Source: Emmonsiellopsis sp. PD_33
Taxonomy: Eukaryota; Ascomycota; Eurotiomycetes; Onygenales; Ajellomycetaceae
Reading direction: 5' to 3'
DNA: 33,813 nt
Assembly (NCBI GenBank): GCA_032988165.1
Contig: JANTQF010000373.1
Location: 1 to 33,813 of the forward strand
How positions within the stretch are numbered: position 1 is the first letter of the stretch; every line of letters starts with the position of its first letter. Under the pieces are notes generated by a model. It did no database searches. It had not been told where the DNA came from and saw nothing but the letters and a program-made list of their open reading frames with translations. Shown here piece after piece: positions 19,333 to 30,000 of the stretch. Made by a program: the position numbers and the translations under genes.

Positions 19333-21888
19333 ATGTCCTCAATCGCCCGCCCTCCAGACCCCTGCCTCGTCGCCATCATCCTCATCATCCAATCGCGCGC
19401 CGGCCCACGCTTCGTCTACCACTATCCCCCCAACCCATCCACCCTCATCTCAAACAGCAACAGCCGCCGCAGTTCCCGCTCCAAAAGCACCAGAAGCTCA
19501 GACTCCAGCCCGTCGAGCGACGAGGACAGATCTAGCTCCGACGATGAGGATCTCGGCCTTTCCTCACCCACTGCTGCTAGTAATTCCGGCCGTGGGCTGG
19601 GCGCGGGAGCAGGGGGTGGTGAGCTTGGTGCTGCTAGGAGTGGTTTGAGCGATAAAGATACCCATGCACCGATTTCAAGAGGACATCATAATGCCTCGCC
19701 TTCTATCCAGATGAAGAGGAGGAGCGCCACACCTGATACAGAACAGGATGGTCAGGCTGATGCGGGCCGCGGAACGGTGCCGGGGGACCTGCTTCCGCCG
19801 CCGTGGGAGTCACTACTTGGCTTACCGACCAGTGTGTGGGAGAAATTGCTCAGTCCGGCGCCTTCGTGGCATAAGCGGAGGTTTGAGGTGGGGATTAACG
19901 ACCTGGCGCTTGTGGGCTGGCCGGTGTTTGTGAGGGAGGATGGCACCTGGCGGAAGCGGAGGAGGACGAAGAAGAAAACTCGCAAACAGCGGACGCCGTG
20001 GGAGGATAGGGAGCTTGGACAGGGGGATAAGAAGAGGGAGGATGTTGGGGATGATGCGTCGTCGGCGATGGTGTCGGAGCTGGGGAGTATGGAGGACGTT
20101 GAGAATGGGGGGGCTGGGGGTGGGGAGGGGGAGGACCCCGAGTCGCTTGAGGGGGATAAGGATTCGATGACTATGTTTAATGTCGTTTTTGTGCTGAATC
20201 CGCCGTTGTTGGAGTATGGGTTGCGTATACGGGAGAAGTATGATAATGTGATCAAGAAGTTTGGCAAGGGGTTGAAATCGGAGCAGGCGAGGGTGGATTA
20301 TGTTTGGAAGGAGGCGCAGATTATTCTCAATATCAAGGAGAAGGGTCGGGAGAACAGTACGTTGTTTTTTTTACCTGCGATATTGGAAAGCCGTTTGCTA
20401 ACTCTTGACAATATAGAAATGTCACTTGCGGGACTTTACTCAGAGCTTCTGTCAAAGTCATCTCTCGCTCGAGCTATATCGACGATATACACGAGCATCT
20501 CAGCATCCCGAATCGCATCCGTCGCCCTAACGCCCGAAGCTACGATGTCCCTTCAAGTTCCACCTTTAACCTCGACGCCATTCCTCCCCACTCCTACAGA
20601 GACTGCATACCCTGGCCTCTGGCTCACCACCGCCGATAGCGTGTCTGCTACAGACGACATGACAGGCATAGAAACTTCTGGTCCCAATCAAGTTCTGGCG
20701 AAGCATTTCGCCCTTCTCTTATTAGTCGATGAAGCGACGATACTGAAAGATATTGAGGGCTCAGCGGGTCCACTCGGCTCCCGCCTCGCGCATTACATTC
20801 GTGCGTCAAAACCAACCAAGTCATTTGCCCAGATTTCCGCCCAATCGGGCATCCCCCTGAGTGATATCCAGGTGCTTGCGAGTCATCTTGTCTACTGGCG
20901 CAGAGCCAGAGCTGTACCGCCTCTCAGCCAGCGGGATACGTATATCGTTTCCCCCAATGCTGATATGAGTAAGCTTGGTATGGCGACAGCAGCATACGAA
21001 GCAGCATTCCCAACTCTACCCAGTCTCCCTAAGATGCTACACGCCCTGAGCGATACGCCACGGCCGTATTCTAGACTGATACCTAGCAGGGATCACAAAG
21101 AAACGTACTATGCGATTCTGGCGTGGTTGCTGAGAGGAGGATGGGTCACTCAGTTACGAACGTTTGGATGGGTCAAAGCAGATCCTGAAATCAAATTGGC
21201 AGTGGAAGAAGCCCTGGAAAGGGAGAAGGAAGACAAACAACCTGAAGAGCAGGAAACTTCCCCTCACAAAAAAGCGGACGACGGATCCCAAACACAACTC
21301 CATCCCCATAGCGAAGGCGAGGAAGACGGCAGCGGCAACGACAACGATGACGCCCACTCGTCATCCTCCTCCTCCCTCGACAGCGAAGCTAGCGGCGACG
21401 TCACCCCCGTCCCTAACAGATACATGCACCTCTACCAACAACGCACCCAAAAACCACGCGGCCCCCCGCCGACCTCCTCTCTAATCCTACACCCGCACCG
21501 TGCCTCCCCGCTCGAATCCCGCTGGCTCGACCAAATCCTCTCAACTTTCCCCGAACCATCCTCTCATCCTACCAGCAGCGAACCAGGCGCCAACAACAAC
21601 AAGGACACTGCTACCACTACCCCCACCGCCACCCCCGAGGAAACAGAGCTCATCGACTCCTCGCTCCAAAAGTACTGGCCGATTTTTACCAAGTATTTCA
21701 ATGGGACGGATGCGTTTGAGAAGATCGCGGTGAGGGAGGGGTTGAATCGGAAGGTTGTTTGGCGGTTGTTGAACAGGTTGGATCGGAGCGGTAAGGGGCA
21801 GAGTGGGGTGGGTAGTGCGGGGGATGGGGGTGGGAGTGGCAGTGGTAGTGAGAGGGAGAAGGTGTTGGTTACGGTTCGGCATTGGTGA
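19333..21888 (+). CDS. npr3: Nitrogen permease regulator Npr3 (SEACIT/GATOR1 subunit)
   Basis: With Npr2 and Iml1, Npr3 forms the SEACIT (GATOR1) complex, which represses TORC1 at the vacuole when nitrogen or amino acids are scarce (family knowledge). The start MSSIARPPDPCLVAIILIIQ and GPRFVYHYPPNP form the conserved longin-like N-terminus. A long Ser/Asp/Gly-rich insert follows (about residues 35-150), then LLPPPWESLLGLP and a core with MTMFNVVFVLNPP. The winged-helix part ends near PPEYWPI-like KYWPIFTKYFNGTDAFEKIAVREGLNRKVVWRLL. A 60-nt intron, 20357-20416 (GTACGT, TGCTAAC, ATAG), has a length divisible by three and no stop, so the frame stays open through it. Spliced, the protein has 831 residues; unspliced, 851. 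A second low-complexity acidic/Ser segment lies at about 620-700. Confidence 0.92.
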   Translation: MSSIARPPDPCLVAIILIIQSRAGPRFVYHYPPNPSTLISNSNSRRSSRSKSTRSSDSSPSSDEDRSSSDDEDLGLSSPTAASNSGRGLGAGAGGGELGAARSGLSDKDTHAPISRGHHNASPSIQMKRRSATPDTEQDGQADAGRGTVPGDLLPPPWESLLGLPTSVWEKLLSPAPSWHKRRFEVGINDLALVGWPVFVREDGTWRKRRRTKKKTRKQRTPWEDRELGQGDKKREDVGDDASSAMVSELGSMEDVENGGAGGGEGEDPESLEGDKDSMTMFNVVFVLNPPLLEYGLRIREKYDNVIKKFGKGLKSEQARVDYVWKEAQIILNIKEKGRENSTLFFLPAILESRLLTLDNIEMSLAGLYSELLSKSSLARAISTIYTSISASRIASVALTPEATMSLQVPPLTSTPFLPTPTETAYPGLWLTTADSVSATDDMTGIETSGPNQVLAKHFALLLLVDEATILKDIEGSAGPLGSRLAHYIRASKPTKSFAQISAQSGIPLSDIQVLASHLVYWRRARAVPPLSQRDTYIVSPNADMSKLGMATAAYEAAFPTLPSLPKMLHALSDTPRPYSRLIPSRDHKETYYAILAWLLRGGWVTQLRTFGWVKADPEIKLAVEEALEREKEDKQPEEQETSPHKKADDGSQTQLHPHSEGEEDGSGNDNDDAHSSSSSSLDSEASGDVTPVPNRYMHLYQQRTQKPRGPPPTSSLILHPHRASPLESRWLDQILSTFPEPSSHPTSSEPGANNNKDTATTTPTATPEETELIDSSLQKYWPIFTKYFNGTDAFEKIAVREGLNRKVVWRLLNRLDRSGKGQSGVGSAGDGGGSGSGSEREKVLVTVRHW

Positions 21889-22484
21889 TTGGATTGGCGA
21901 TTGTTGGGTATTTTCTACTTCCTTTTTTTCCCTCTTGAAACTGGCCATGCAGGTGGTTTGGATATACTATACATACTGCTTCCTTTTATTTCCTAGCGAT
22001 TTTCCCCTCCGTCTTCGTGGTATCTACATTAGATCATGTACGAATATGCAATCCTATTTTAGCGATCGAGACTTTATTTCCGCATTGGCTTCCGGATCAC
22101 AACAACTACACGTAGTCACCACCCTCTCTCCCCCCCCCCTCCACCCCCAAAATCCTCCCCTTCGCATGGGATCTAGATGCTCGTGTCCTTATATTGTAGA
22201 AACTGCAAATATGTCGATAAAAATGATATTAAATTCCAAAGTCTCGATGACGCAGTTAATATAAATTTATGAGATAAATTATGTAAATAAAGCCAGAATG
22301 AGTGGACCGGGGGGGGGATATTAGGTTCAATTATTAGTTCCCCCACTGGAGGACGAAACGATTAGCAAAACAAGGGGGTAAGAGGTAAGAGAAGGAAAAA
22401 AAAAAATAGGAGTTGAATGATTACTAAGTAAATAAAAGAGTGTGTGTGAGAGAGATAAAAATAGGGGATTGGTGTTTCGGATGC

Positions 22485-22525
22485 AGGTAGGTTCACTACC
22501 CTACCTACCCGCTTGCTATGCGGGT
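22485..22525 (+). repeat. Two directly abutting perfect hairpins
   Basis: AGGTAGG (22485-22491) pairs with CCTACCT (22500-22506) around an 8-base loop. The very next bases, ACCCGC (22507-22512), pair with GCGGGT (22520-22525) around a 7-base loop. No base is left between the stems. Confidence 0.8.
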
Positions 22526-22595
22526 TCTGGAATCCTATTATTTGAATATGTTGGTAAATGGCTAGGAAGTTCTTCCGTCATGGTGTGAGTTGCAG

Positions 22596-22636
22596 TGGAA
22601 CGTCAGCTGAGCTTGAATCTCAACTGCTTGGTTCCA
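22596..22636 (+). repeat. Nested stem-loop
   Basis: TGGAAC (22596-22601) pairs with GTTCCA (22631-22636). Inside it CAG pairs with CTG and TGAG with CTCA, with single opposed mismatches, closing on the loop CTTGAAT. The order of pairing segments is nested without conflict. Confidence 0.65.
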
Positions 22637-23069
22637 ACAGGGCGTTTGTTGGGCGACTAATTGGAATGAAATGACGGGAGATGGAGGGGGAAAACTGGAA
22701 AAGAATGAGGGATAGGTCGAAAGACGGAGATGAAAAGGGGGGTTGGGTTATTTCATATGAAGGAAACGGGATGAAAGGATTGAAGAAAATGAACCAAGAA
22801 CAGAGTGTAGATGCTTGTGTTAGGAACAGGGGGAAATATGCAATAGAAAATGATTCAATGGCAAAGACAAATACCGTGATTGGTATTGAGGGGGCAAAAA
22901 TCAGTAGACAATGACAATAAAGAATGCAATGGATATATAATATTGGGGGAAGAAAGTGAAAGAGACAATAATAAATGAGGGAATAGAAAGAAAAATAAGG
23001 TTAACGGTATATTCTTCCAGCAGATAGACGGGGTATGGGAAGATCTGCCGCCATCAGTCAGCGGGTCAG

Positions 23070-25946
23070 CTAAATTCCACGATCATATAGAGCCCTTTGA
23101 AGCGTCTTTTGAAAAGTAAGTACATGCTCCGGCGCCATCATCGTATAGTGCGCACCGTCCACATGATGCATTCGCGGCTGCTCCCTCGAAAAATCGGCCC
23201 ACTTGCTCAGCTTATTCTCAATCCAATCGTTCCGATCTTTCGCAACCAACTTTAGCGGTATGGCGTGGAACACGTCAATACACGACACAGATCCAGAAGG
23301 TTCGTAATCGAGTGCGGCTTCTTGCATCTTGTGGGCAAGTGTAATCCAGGTCCCAAGTTTCTTTTTGGTCAGCGATAACTCCGACAGACGACCCTGTGGG
23401 GCACAGGACAGGATGTGGTCGAGGGCTTCATCGTTGGATAGCTTGTGTAATTCGGGAGATATTTCATGCGCGTACTCTTCTGAGATCAATTCTAGAAAGT
23501 ATGAGAGGTTAATGCCAGCCTCTATCCAATCGAGTTGACGCATGCGGTCCTTGATATGGGGTGGCAGATTGAAGGAGCCCATGAACTTAATCTCGTCACC
23601 ATTGGCTTCGAGGAGTTTAGCTACCTCAAATGCAATCATTGCACCGAAGGAATATCCTGCAATTGCGTAGGGCCCGTGGGGTTGGGTCTCCTTGATGTGT
23701 TGAAAATACGTCGCGAATATTTCGGGGAGGTCTTTGAAGTACTCTTCGCCTTCCTCAAACCCTCGAGCTCTGAGAGCGTATAGTGGTCGATCAGTGATAT
23801 ACTTGGCAAGGTTTAGAAAGACAAGTACCTCACCAACACCAGGGTGCACAAGCCAAAGGGGGGTTTTGTCGCCGGATGCGTGTAGCTTTACAACGGGGCT
23901 GTATTGCTTGGGTTGCTGCATTTGATGTACCGCCTCCGCGATACCCTGGACCGTGGGGTTCGCCAATACGGATATCAACGGTATTTCTCGATCGAGATTG
24001 AGAGCTACTTGTACTTTCGATTTGAAGCCAATAAGTTCGATTGACGATACACCCATGTCGAGAAGACTTGTGTCAATCCCTATTTCCGAAATCGGGGTGC
24101 GAAACATGCTCGCGAAAACTTCTACAATCTTTTTTTGCTCTTCACTTTCAGGCGGCCTTATATTATTCTGACGGTATTCCTTGATGGCATCAATAACGGT
24201 GGCATAGAAGGTATCGTATTTGCCGGAGCGGTATTCTGCCGCGATTTTCGGTCGAGATATTTTCCCAAGCGTTGATTTAGGGATCATGCTCATGTCGACC
24301 GGTACTATTTGATATGGGCTTACGCCAAATAATTTGGCAGTAACCTTTGAAATAGCATCGGCCGACACTGAAAGGCTTTTAGCATTCGTATGTTCTGGAG
24401 TGGGAGAGTACACTATCACCACTTTTTCGGTTGACGCGCCATTGGGGCGATGTGAGAACACGACGGTAAAGGAGGGAACCAAGCCGGGAAGATTGGATTC
24501 CTCAATCGCGCTTTCGAGCTCATGGGGATAGTAGTTAACACCATTTACAATAATGAGATCCTTCGTCCGGCCGCAGAGATGGATGTAGCCTGAATTATCG
24601 ATATAGGCTGTATCCCCAGTAATGAACCAGCCGTCGGCAGCGAAAGAAGCGGACGTTGCAAGCGGGTTGTTGAAGTACTCTCGGAAAACCAATTCACCTT
24701 TGAGCTGGAGGGAGCCTTGCATATTGGGCTCTTCAATAATGTCGCCATCGTCACCGGCAATTCTAGCGGTCATTCCAGGAACGCAGGGACCCACAGAGGC
24801 AAACTCCAGCCCAGCTCTGATGTCGTAATGTGGACTCAGGAGGTTGTGCGTTGAGCCAGCGCATGTTTCCGTCATGCCAAATCCAGGGCTGATCACATTT
24901 TCCCCAGCACCCAAGGCCTGCAAATGCACTGTGGCATTAATACAGGTCTGCACGGAATTGGCTTCACCGCCTGACAATATAACTTTCAGACATGACAGAT
25001 CTAAGCCTGTAGTCAACATCGTATAGGGTTGCAATTTGTCCAGAAAATTCGACAATCCCACTAGGTAGAAATTTGGTCCAAATGTCACACTGATCCGGAG
25101 GTTATGGATAAGATTCAGGAAATACATGTGGTTATTCACCACGTCTGTCTTGTCAACAAATATTTGCCTCGAACCTAGGGCAAGTGCATGTAGGTGGATT
25201 TGACAGAGCGATGCAACATGATCCAAAGGAACCCAACTCAGGAATACGTCGCGCTGGGTTGTGGTATGGTGGGCTATTTTTCCTGCAAGCGCCGCCCTGA
25301 TTTGGTTGTTTCGCAGTACCACTGCCTTCGCGTTTCCAGTACTGCCTGATGTGAGCATAAGAATAGCGGCATCCTCTAACCCCTTTCTGTGGCCCAAGCT
25401 CGACCTCAGAAGACCGTTGAAGGTGGTCGGCAGCTTGGATAGAAGAGACTCCACAGTAACGATGTTAAGCCCCTCGATACCCAGAAATTCGTCAACTAAC
25501 CGCTCTGACGTGAGGACCAGTGGTTTTTCGAGTAGTGAATTGAGGTGGAGTATATGCTTCCGTCGCTGGGCTAAATCGTTCACAAACGCTGGAGACATTG
25601 CAGGCAGATAGCCACCTACAATGGTGGACCATAACCAAATAATATTTTGCTCATGGTTGTCGAAATGGATCAAAATGACGCTGTTTTCCTTAACATCGTG
25701 GATGGCATGAATAAACCTGGCGTTCTCATGGGCCAGATACCAAAGTTGTCGTGCAGTCAGAACTTTAGATGGTATGCTCGAATCCGCATGATGGAACTCA
25801 ATGGGGCTGTTGCAGCTTCGAGCTGCCGATTCGAGAATTTCCGTCAAGTTCCGAAATACGAGTAACGCAGTAGCCATAGCTGGCGAATCCATGCTTACGG
25901 GCGTCAAGATAGTCCACAAAGTACCCAAAGGGGCAATTCTATTCAA
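23070..25946 (-). CDS. NRPS-like synthetase, A-T-TE architecture (arylpyruvate dimerising type)
   Basis: A single intron-free exon of 958 residues. The adenylation domain (about 30-590) has LTSGSTGNAKA at 198-208, GMTET at 357-361, TGD at 443-445, GRTKD at 459-463 and Lys562 in STLGKIS. The thiolation domain (about 600-675) has DMGVSSIEL, with Ser635 as phosphopantetheine site. The thioesterase (about 690-958) has GYSFG with Ser766 and a late His in VDGAHYTMM. There is no condensation domain. This layout and length match TdiA, AtrA, MicA and ApvA, which activate aromatic 2-oxo acids and dimerise them to quinones, furanones or butenolides (family knowledge). The exact substrate is not readable. 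Met19 (MDSPAMATAL) is a possible alternative start. No aminotransferase or other tailoring gene is in the window. Confidence 0.92.
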   Translation of the reverse strand: MNRIAPLGTLWTILTPVSMDSPAMATALLVFRNLTEILESAARSCNSPIEFHHADSSIPSKVLTARQLWYLAHENARFIHAIHDVKENSVILIHFDNHEQNIIWLWSTIVGGYLPAMSPAFVNDLAQRRKHILHLNSLLEKPLVLTSERLVDEFLGIEGLNIVTVESLLSKLPTTFNGLLRSSLGHRKGLEDAAILMLTSGSTGNAKAVVLRNNQIRAALAGKIAHHTTTQRDVFLSWVPLDHVASLCQIHLHALALGSRQIFVDKTDVVNNHMYFLNLIHNLRISVTFGPNFYLVGLSNFLDKLQPYTMLTTGLDLSCLKVILSGGEANSVQTCINATVHLQALGAGENVISPGFGMTETCAGSTHNLLSPHYDIRAGLEFASVGPCVPGMTARIAGDDGDIIEEPNMQGSLQLKGELVFREYFNNPLATSASFAADGWFITGDTAYIDNSGYIHLCGRTKDLIIVNGVNYYPHELESAIEESNLPGLVPSFTVVFSHRPNGASTEKVVIVYSPTPEHTNAKSLSVSADAISKVTAKLFGVSPYQIVPVDMSMIPKSTLGKISRPKIAAEYRSGKYDTFYATVIDAIKEYRQNNIRPPESEEQKKIVEVFASMFRTPISEIGIDTSLLDMGVSSIELIGFKSKVQVALNLDREIPLISVLANPTVQGIAEAVHQMQQPKQYSPVVKLHASGDKTPLWLVHPGVGEVLVFLNLAKYITDRPLYALRARGFEEGEEYFKDLPEIFATYFQHIKETQPHGPYAIAGYSFGAMIAFEVAKLLEANGDEIKFMGSFNLPPHIKDRMRQLDWIEAGINLSYFLELISEEYAHEISPELHKLSNDEALDHILSCAPQGRLSELSLTKKKLGTWITLAHKMQEAALDYEPSGSVSCIDVFHAIPLKLVAKDRNDWIENKLSKWADFSREQPRMHHVDGAHYTMMAPEHVLTFQKTLQRALYDRGI

Positions 25947-27073
25947 ACTTTTGGGCGCTTAGGAACTTCCGGGTTTCGGCCAATCCACCTCCTGAATAGT
26001 TCTCGGAGAGGTTAGCTGGAAACTGCGGGGGGACAGGCATGTAATTTCAGCTTGATATCGGAGGTCAGAATCTGACAGGCTATACAAAATACGTATAACG
26101 AAGGTATTTTGGAGCGAAGTTGGAGGGAGTAAAATAATCGAGACTGGTAAGTCGTAAAAAGGGAAACGAAAAAGGCTTCATACGTCTTAACGGAAAGGAT
26201 GGAGGAGAGACGGGGAGTTTTATCCCAGGCAGGATGCCATGTGCGGACGTAGAGACATTGTAAAGCCAATGATATGATTCGGGGACGCTGAATCGGGTCT
26301 TGTGTGGGCTATTGGAATGCTAATTCGAAAGAAAACGGGAAGCAGGCCGGACGAAGGCGGGGGCGTTTTGAAACTCTTTGACGGCGATACCGCGACAGGA
26401 GGTGCAAAAGGGGGTCCATCCTTTCCGACGTAACTCAACTCATCCACGCATGTGGATGGGGACGTATATGACTGGTGGGGTTGAATCCAGTGAGAGGGAT
26501 ACATATTCCAAGCTGGGGGCAAAGTCATGGAATATGATACACCCGACTCCTGATTTTGTCGAAGGGGAAATCGAACGACGGATGATAGGTACCCCAGTTG
26601 CTTGTCACCTGAGGTGGCGTGCTGTCGATGGGTTACAATGGCTATACAAAGGGGGAAAGCAGAACATGAAGTGTGATAACAAAATGTGAGAGTAATAATG
26701 GGTCATGGGTACTGGGTCTGAGAAGAGGAGCGTACCATGGACATGACATATATCCGCTCACATCAGTCAAAGTTCGGAGAAGCGGGAGTCGAGGCTGGAA
26801 ACAAACCGAGAAGGCATGTGCTAGAGTGGCAAGAAATGTATCTATCCGTCGTGGAATAAAAACATTATGACATACCTGAGTCCATACGGTATCATTCAAT
26901 GGCATCTCACTGAGACAGGAAGTGCAGTTCCTCGTTCCCACTGTACCGGGAACTCGCAAATGGACTTGATAGGGAAGGCTCGGTCATATGGCAATAAGGG
27001 ATACGATAATCAGGCGAAGAAGTAGGTTTATCGTTGGCGAGTGTCGAATGTCAAGACTGCCGCTTGAACTTTA
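25947..27073. other. Promoter side of the NRPS-like gene and unassigned DNA
   Basis: A CCAAT on the plus strand at about 25980 lies about 35 bp upstream of the NRPS-like start. A minus-strand frame from 26959, starting MRVPGTVGTRNCTSC, meets a GTATGT donor after WTQ at about 26873, but I found no next exon. No gene is supported. Confidence 0.35.
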
Positions 27074-27097
27074 TGGGGTCGTGGGGTCGTGGGGTCG
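27074..27097 (+). repeat. Three tandem copies of an 8-bp unit
   Basis: TGGGGTCG occurs three times without interruption at 27074-27081, 27082-27089 and 27090-27097. Confidence 0.9.
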
Positions 27098-30000
27098 CAT
27101 GATGCTCGGCTTTCAAAGATTAAAAGGAGTCTTGCAATAGGTAGAGATACCAACGCTGACTTGCCTAGAAACCTATTATTGACGCATGGGTACGCTGCGT
27201 ATATAGTCCATGGTAAGGTAAAAGGATATTAGTGACGCTGCTAGTTCTAACTTGTGGATAGAGAGGGGACGTATGTAGTTCATAGCTGCCCCGCGGGACG
27301 AGTTCACGGGTAGCGGCAAGGAAGACAGCAAGAATCCGCCTCGAAGCACTCGGGGGTTACTGAATACGGAAGGGCGGAGAGGCAATTGGGAGATAGTCTG
27401 GGGATGAGGCCTCATTTTCGCGCGTGGTGCTCCGAGCCCTAGTTTGCTAGGTAGTGGCTAGTAATAAACCATTCGGGTCAAGTGGGTTTGTCATTGATAT
27501 TGCTGTGGCCACCGAAGCTGCTGCCATTAGCCCATGAAAGGGTCGATAGAGATCGATGAATACATTAGCAGGTACCAAGCATCAGAAAGTACCTACTTGT
27601 TGTAGAGCCCAATGTGGAACAGATTGCAGCCAAAAACGATCATCTGAATAGTTGGGGAACCTACAAATATTCGAGACTGCTCCATCTCCCCGTGGCACAA
27701 CACCCGAGTTTCAGTAGGTCAGTGGAATAGCTAAGAGCTGTCAAGTTGGTTGCTAGAGGGAGATGGACTGGGTCAGTTTGCTATCGTATCATCGCTTGTC
27801 CGAGTACAACATGCCTGTCAAATCAAGCTTGATTGTGATGGGAGAGGCTGCCCAGAAAGACCGTGGAGCACAAGACTCGAACACAGGATATGGTCGTGCT
27901 GACCTTATCGGCGCCATGTCTAACAGAATAATCTTCTCCTCCTATTTTCCCTTCTTTCTTCTCCTCATCTTATCGGGTTCGGGGTGGGTTCCATCTGGCA
28001 GTTCTGTGTGGATATAACGTTGTTATTGGATATGTGTCGAAGCATTTGGTAGGTGATTTCCCCGTACTACAACGGTGTCATGTTCTTCCCACAAGGTATT
28101 GGTGTAGGTATACGGGGCTCCAGACGGGCGTGCATATCAATCTTGGACGGCGAAAGACCAGACCAATACAAACGGGAAATGAAGATATCATCAAGGCTTC
28201 CCATCCTCTTGGACCAGAGGGTGATGACCGTGCTCTGGCGCAGAGCCGCTCCGCTACCAGATCACCTGCATCGATAGATAGAAACATGAGAACTAGAACG
28301 CTTCGGGGGTCAGGTATTTTGAAAAAAATACCTCCTTGTCCCTCCTCAACTGAAAGCTGTCCCACATACAGCCAAGTTACTTATGCTGTCAACTGCACCA
28401 AACGGCTGGGTTGGACGGAGCACCTGCGTAACACTATTTGAGCACGTCTTAGAGCCAGCCGTGAGCACAGATTCCAAAGATGTCTGTCAAAATGATGATT
28501 AACAAAGGACAAAGCAGAAATGAGATATAAAGGCTGAATTCGACGCGCTTCGGGATGTCGTTAACTTTGGGAGTTGAGGATTAGTGTGGATCCGAGGACA
28601 GACCTCAGAGATAGAGCAACAATTCGCTCCTTACGTTTCACCATAAACGCGAAAAGCCCATAATTTGAGCGCTGTTTATCTTAATGACCTAGGGCATCGG
28701 GTGCGGAAAGGAGGGTGATGGAGATGTTTGATCGAGAACCCATATTCCGATTTTTTAAGCCTGCTGCCGAGACAAGCAGCCCCAGAGTGCCAAAAACGCC
28801 CTGTAGCTCGTTCGGAGAGAACAATAACGAAAAGCGGCAAAGAATAAACTTGCAGATTAGGGAACGCCGTTCCCCAAGTTCGAAACCGAAAGCCGAAATT
28901 TGGGGATCTGCCTGGTATGAAATAGGATAAATCTACCCGGAGGGCAATGTTAAGAGTAAGTAGTATCTCGTCTCAAAAGCACATATTAACAGCGCTGCAT
29001 TGCGCTCGCATTGAAAGAGTTCTGTTATATTCATATCCGATCCAATAAGAATATATCTCATCGGGATGGAAGGCCTATGGCGTAGAATGCGAAATTATGA
29101 TGAAAGATAGTTTCGAGGACCATTCCTATTCCCTAATGCACATAAATTGTTTTGATTCTTCTCGTATGATGCGGGCTCATGTAATATTTGTTTGCTCGAT
29201 AAGAGACTCGGGGGCGAACAAATTGGTTTATTCGAAGATAAAAAGATAGATGAAATAACCTAATAGGGTAAAACATGGCTTAGACAGCTCGAGGGATGGC
29301 GTTGGAGTTGTTCTTGGGGATAATTTGAGTCGTGATGTTGGATGGAAGTTGGGATGTCGAGATCTTAACTTTGCCCAAGGCTCCGTCAATGTCACGTGAT
29401 AGTAAACGGACCTTGGGACACCCCTATTGGAACTGACCTGAATTGAATGGCATAGTACTATTAGTAATTTACGGTTTGACTATAATAGTGGGTGTTTGAA
29501 GCATAGACCCGTGTCCCAAACCCATCCAGAATATTTGCGAGTTTTGTTTTAATAAGAAAGTCCTCTGCCTTGGATCCAGATGCACAAACCCAAAAAGCGC
29601 AATGGTTAGCCGAGGCCAGGTTCGTATAAAAAAGAGGGAGGATGGATTTGAGAAGCTCGATCTACTACACGCCTCGTTTACCCAAAACAATCTGCAAGAA
29701 TATGCTAGTGTTTCATTCTTCTTTCCCTCACCACGGTCTAGTCCTAGACCGTCGAAGCTAAAATCGTTATTTTGATATCGTGAACCTCATGCACTACAGA
29801 TCGGGTAAGCTAACGCATTCATACTAGTATGTGCAAAGCTTCCACATCGTTGGACGTGGTGGGCAAGGGAAAAATTGTGATATCTGACTTCGCTGGACCC
29901 TTCTGCAGAACACATTTTAACACAGTGATCGCCGATCGATGAGTGGAACGTACTAAGAGAACCACAGATATATCATATAGCTCCATTATGCTCCGTCCCC

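Larger units (their letters stand above)
21889..23069. other. Convergent gap between npr3 and the NRPS-like gene, with hairpins
   Basis: No coding region is supported. A plus-strand open frame at 22681-22914 is Lys/Gly/Met-rich and looks like noise. Homopolymer runs of C (about 22130), G (about 22310) and A (about 22397) occur. A run of hairpins at 22485-22525 and 22596-22636 is listed separately. Confidence 0.45.

Noticed and set aside
19752..20267. 171-codon minus-strand frame
   Set aside because: Antisense of the npr3 low-complexity coding region.
27074..27097. TGGGGTCG triple repeat as a telomere-like or CRISPR-like array
   Set aside because: Only three direct 8-bp units without spacers; the unit is not the fungal telomere repeat TTAGGG.
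28034..28441. 135-codon plus-strand frame with Arg/Ser-rich middle
   Set aside because: No motif, no splice partners and no codon pattern like the real genes nearby; treated as chance.
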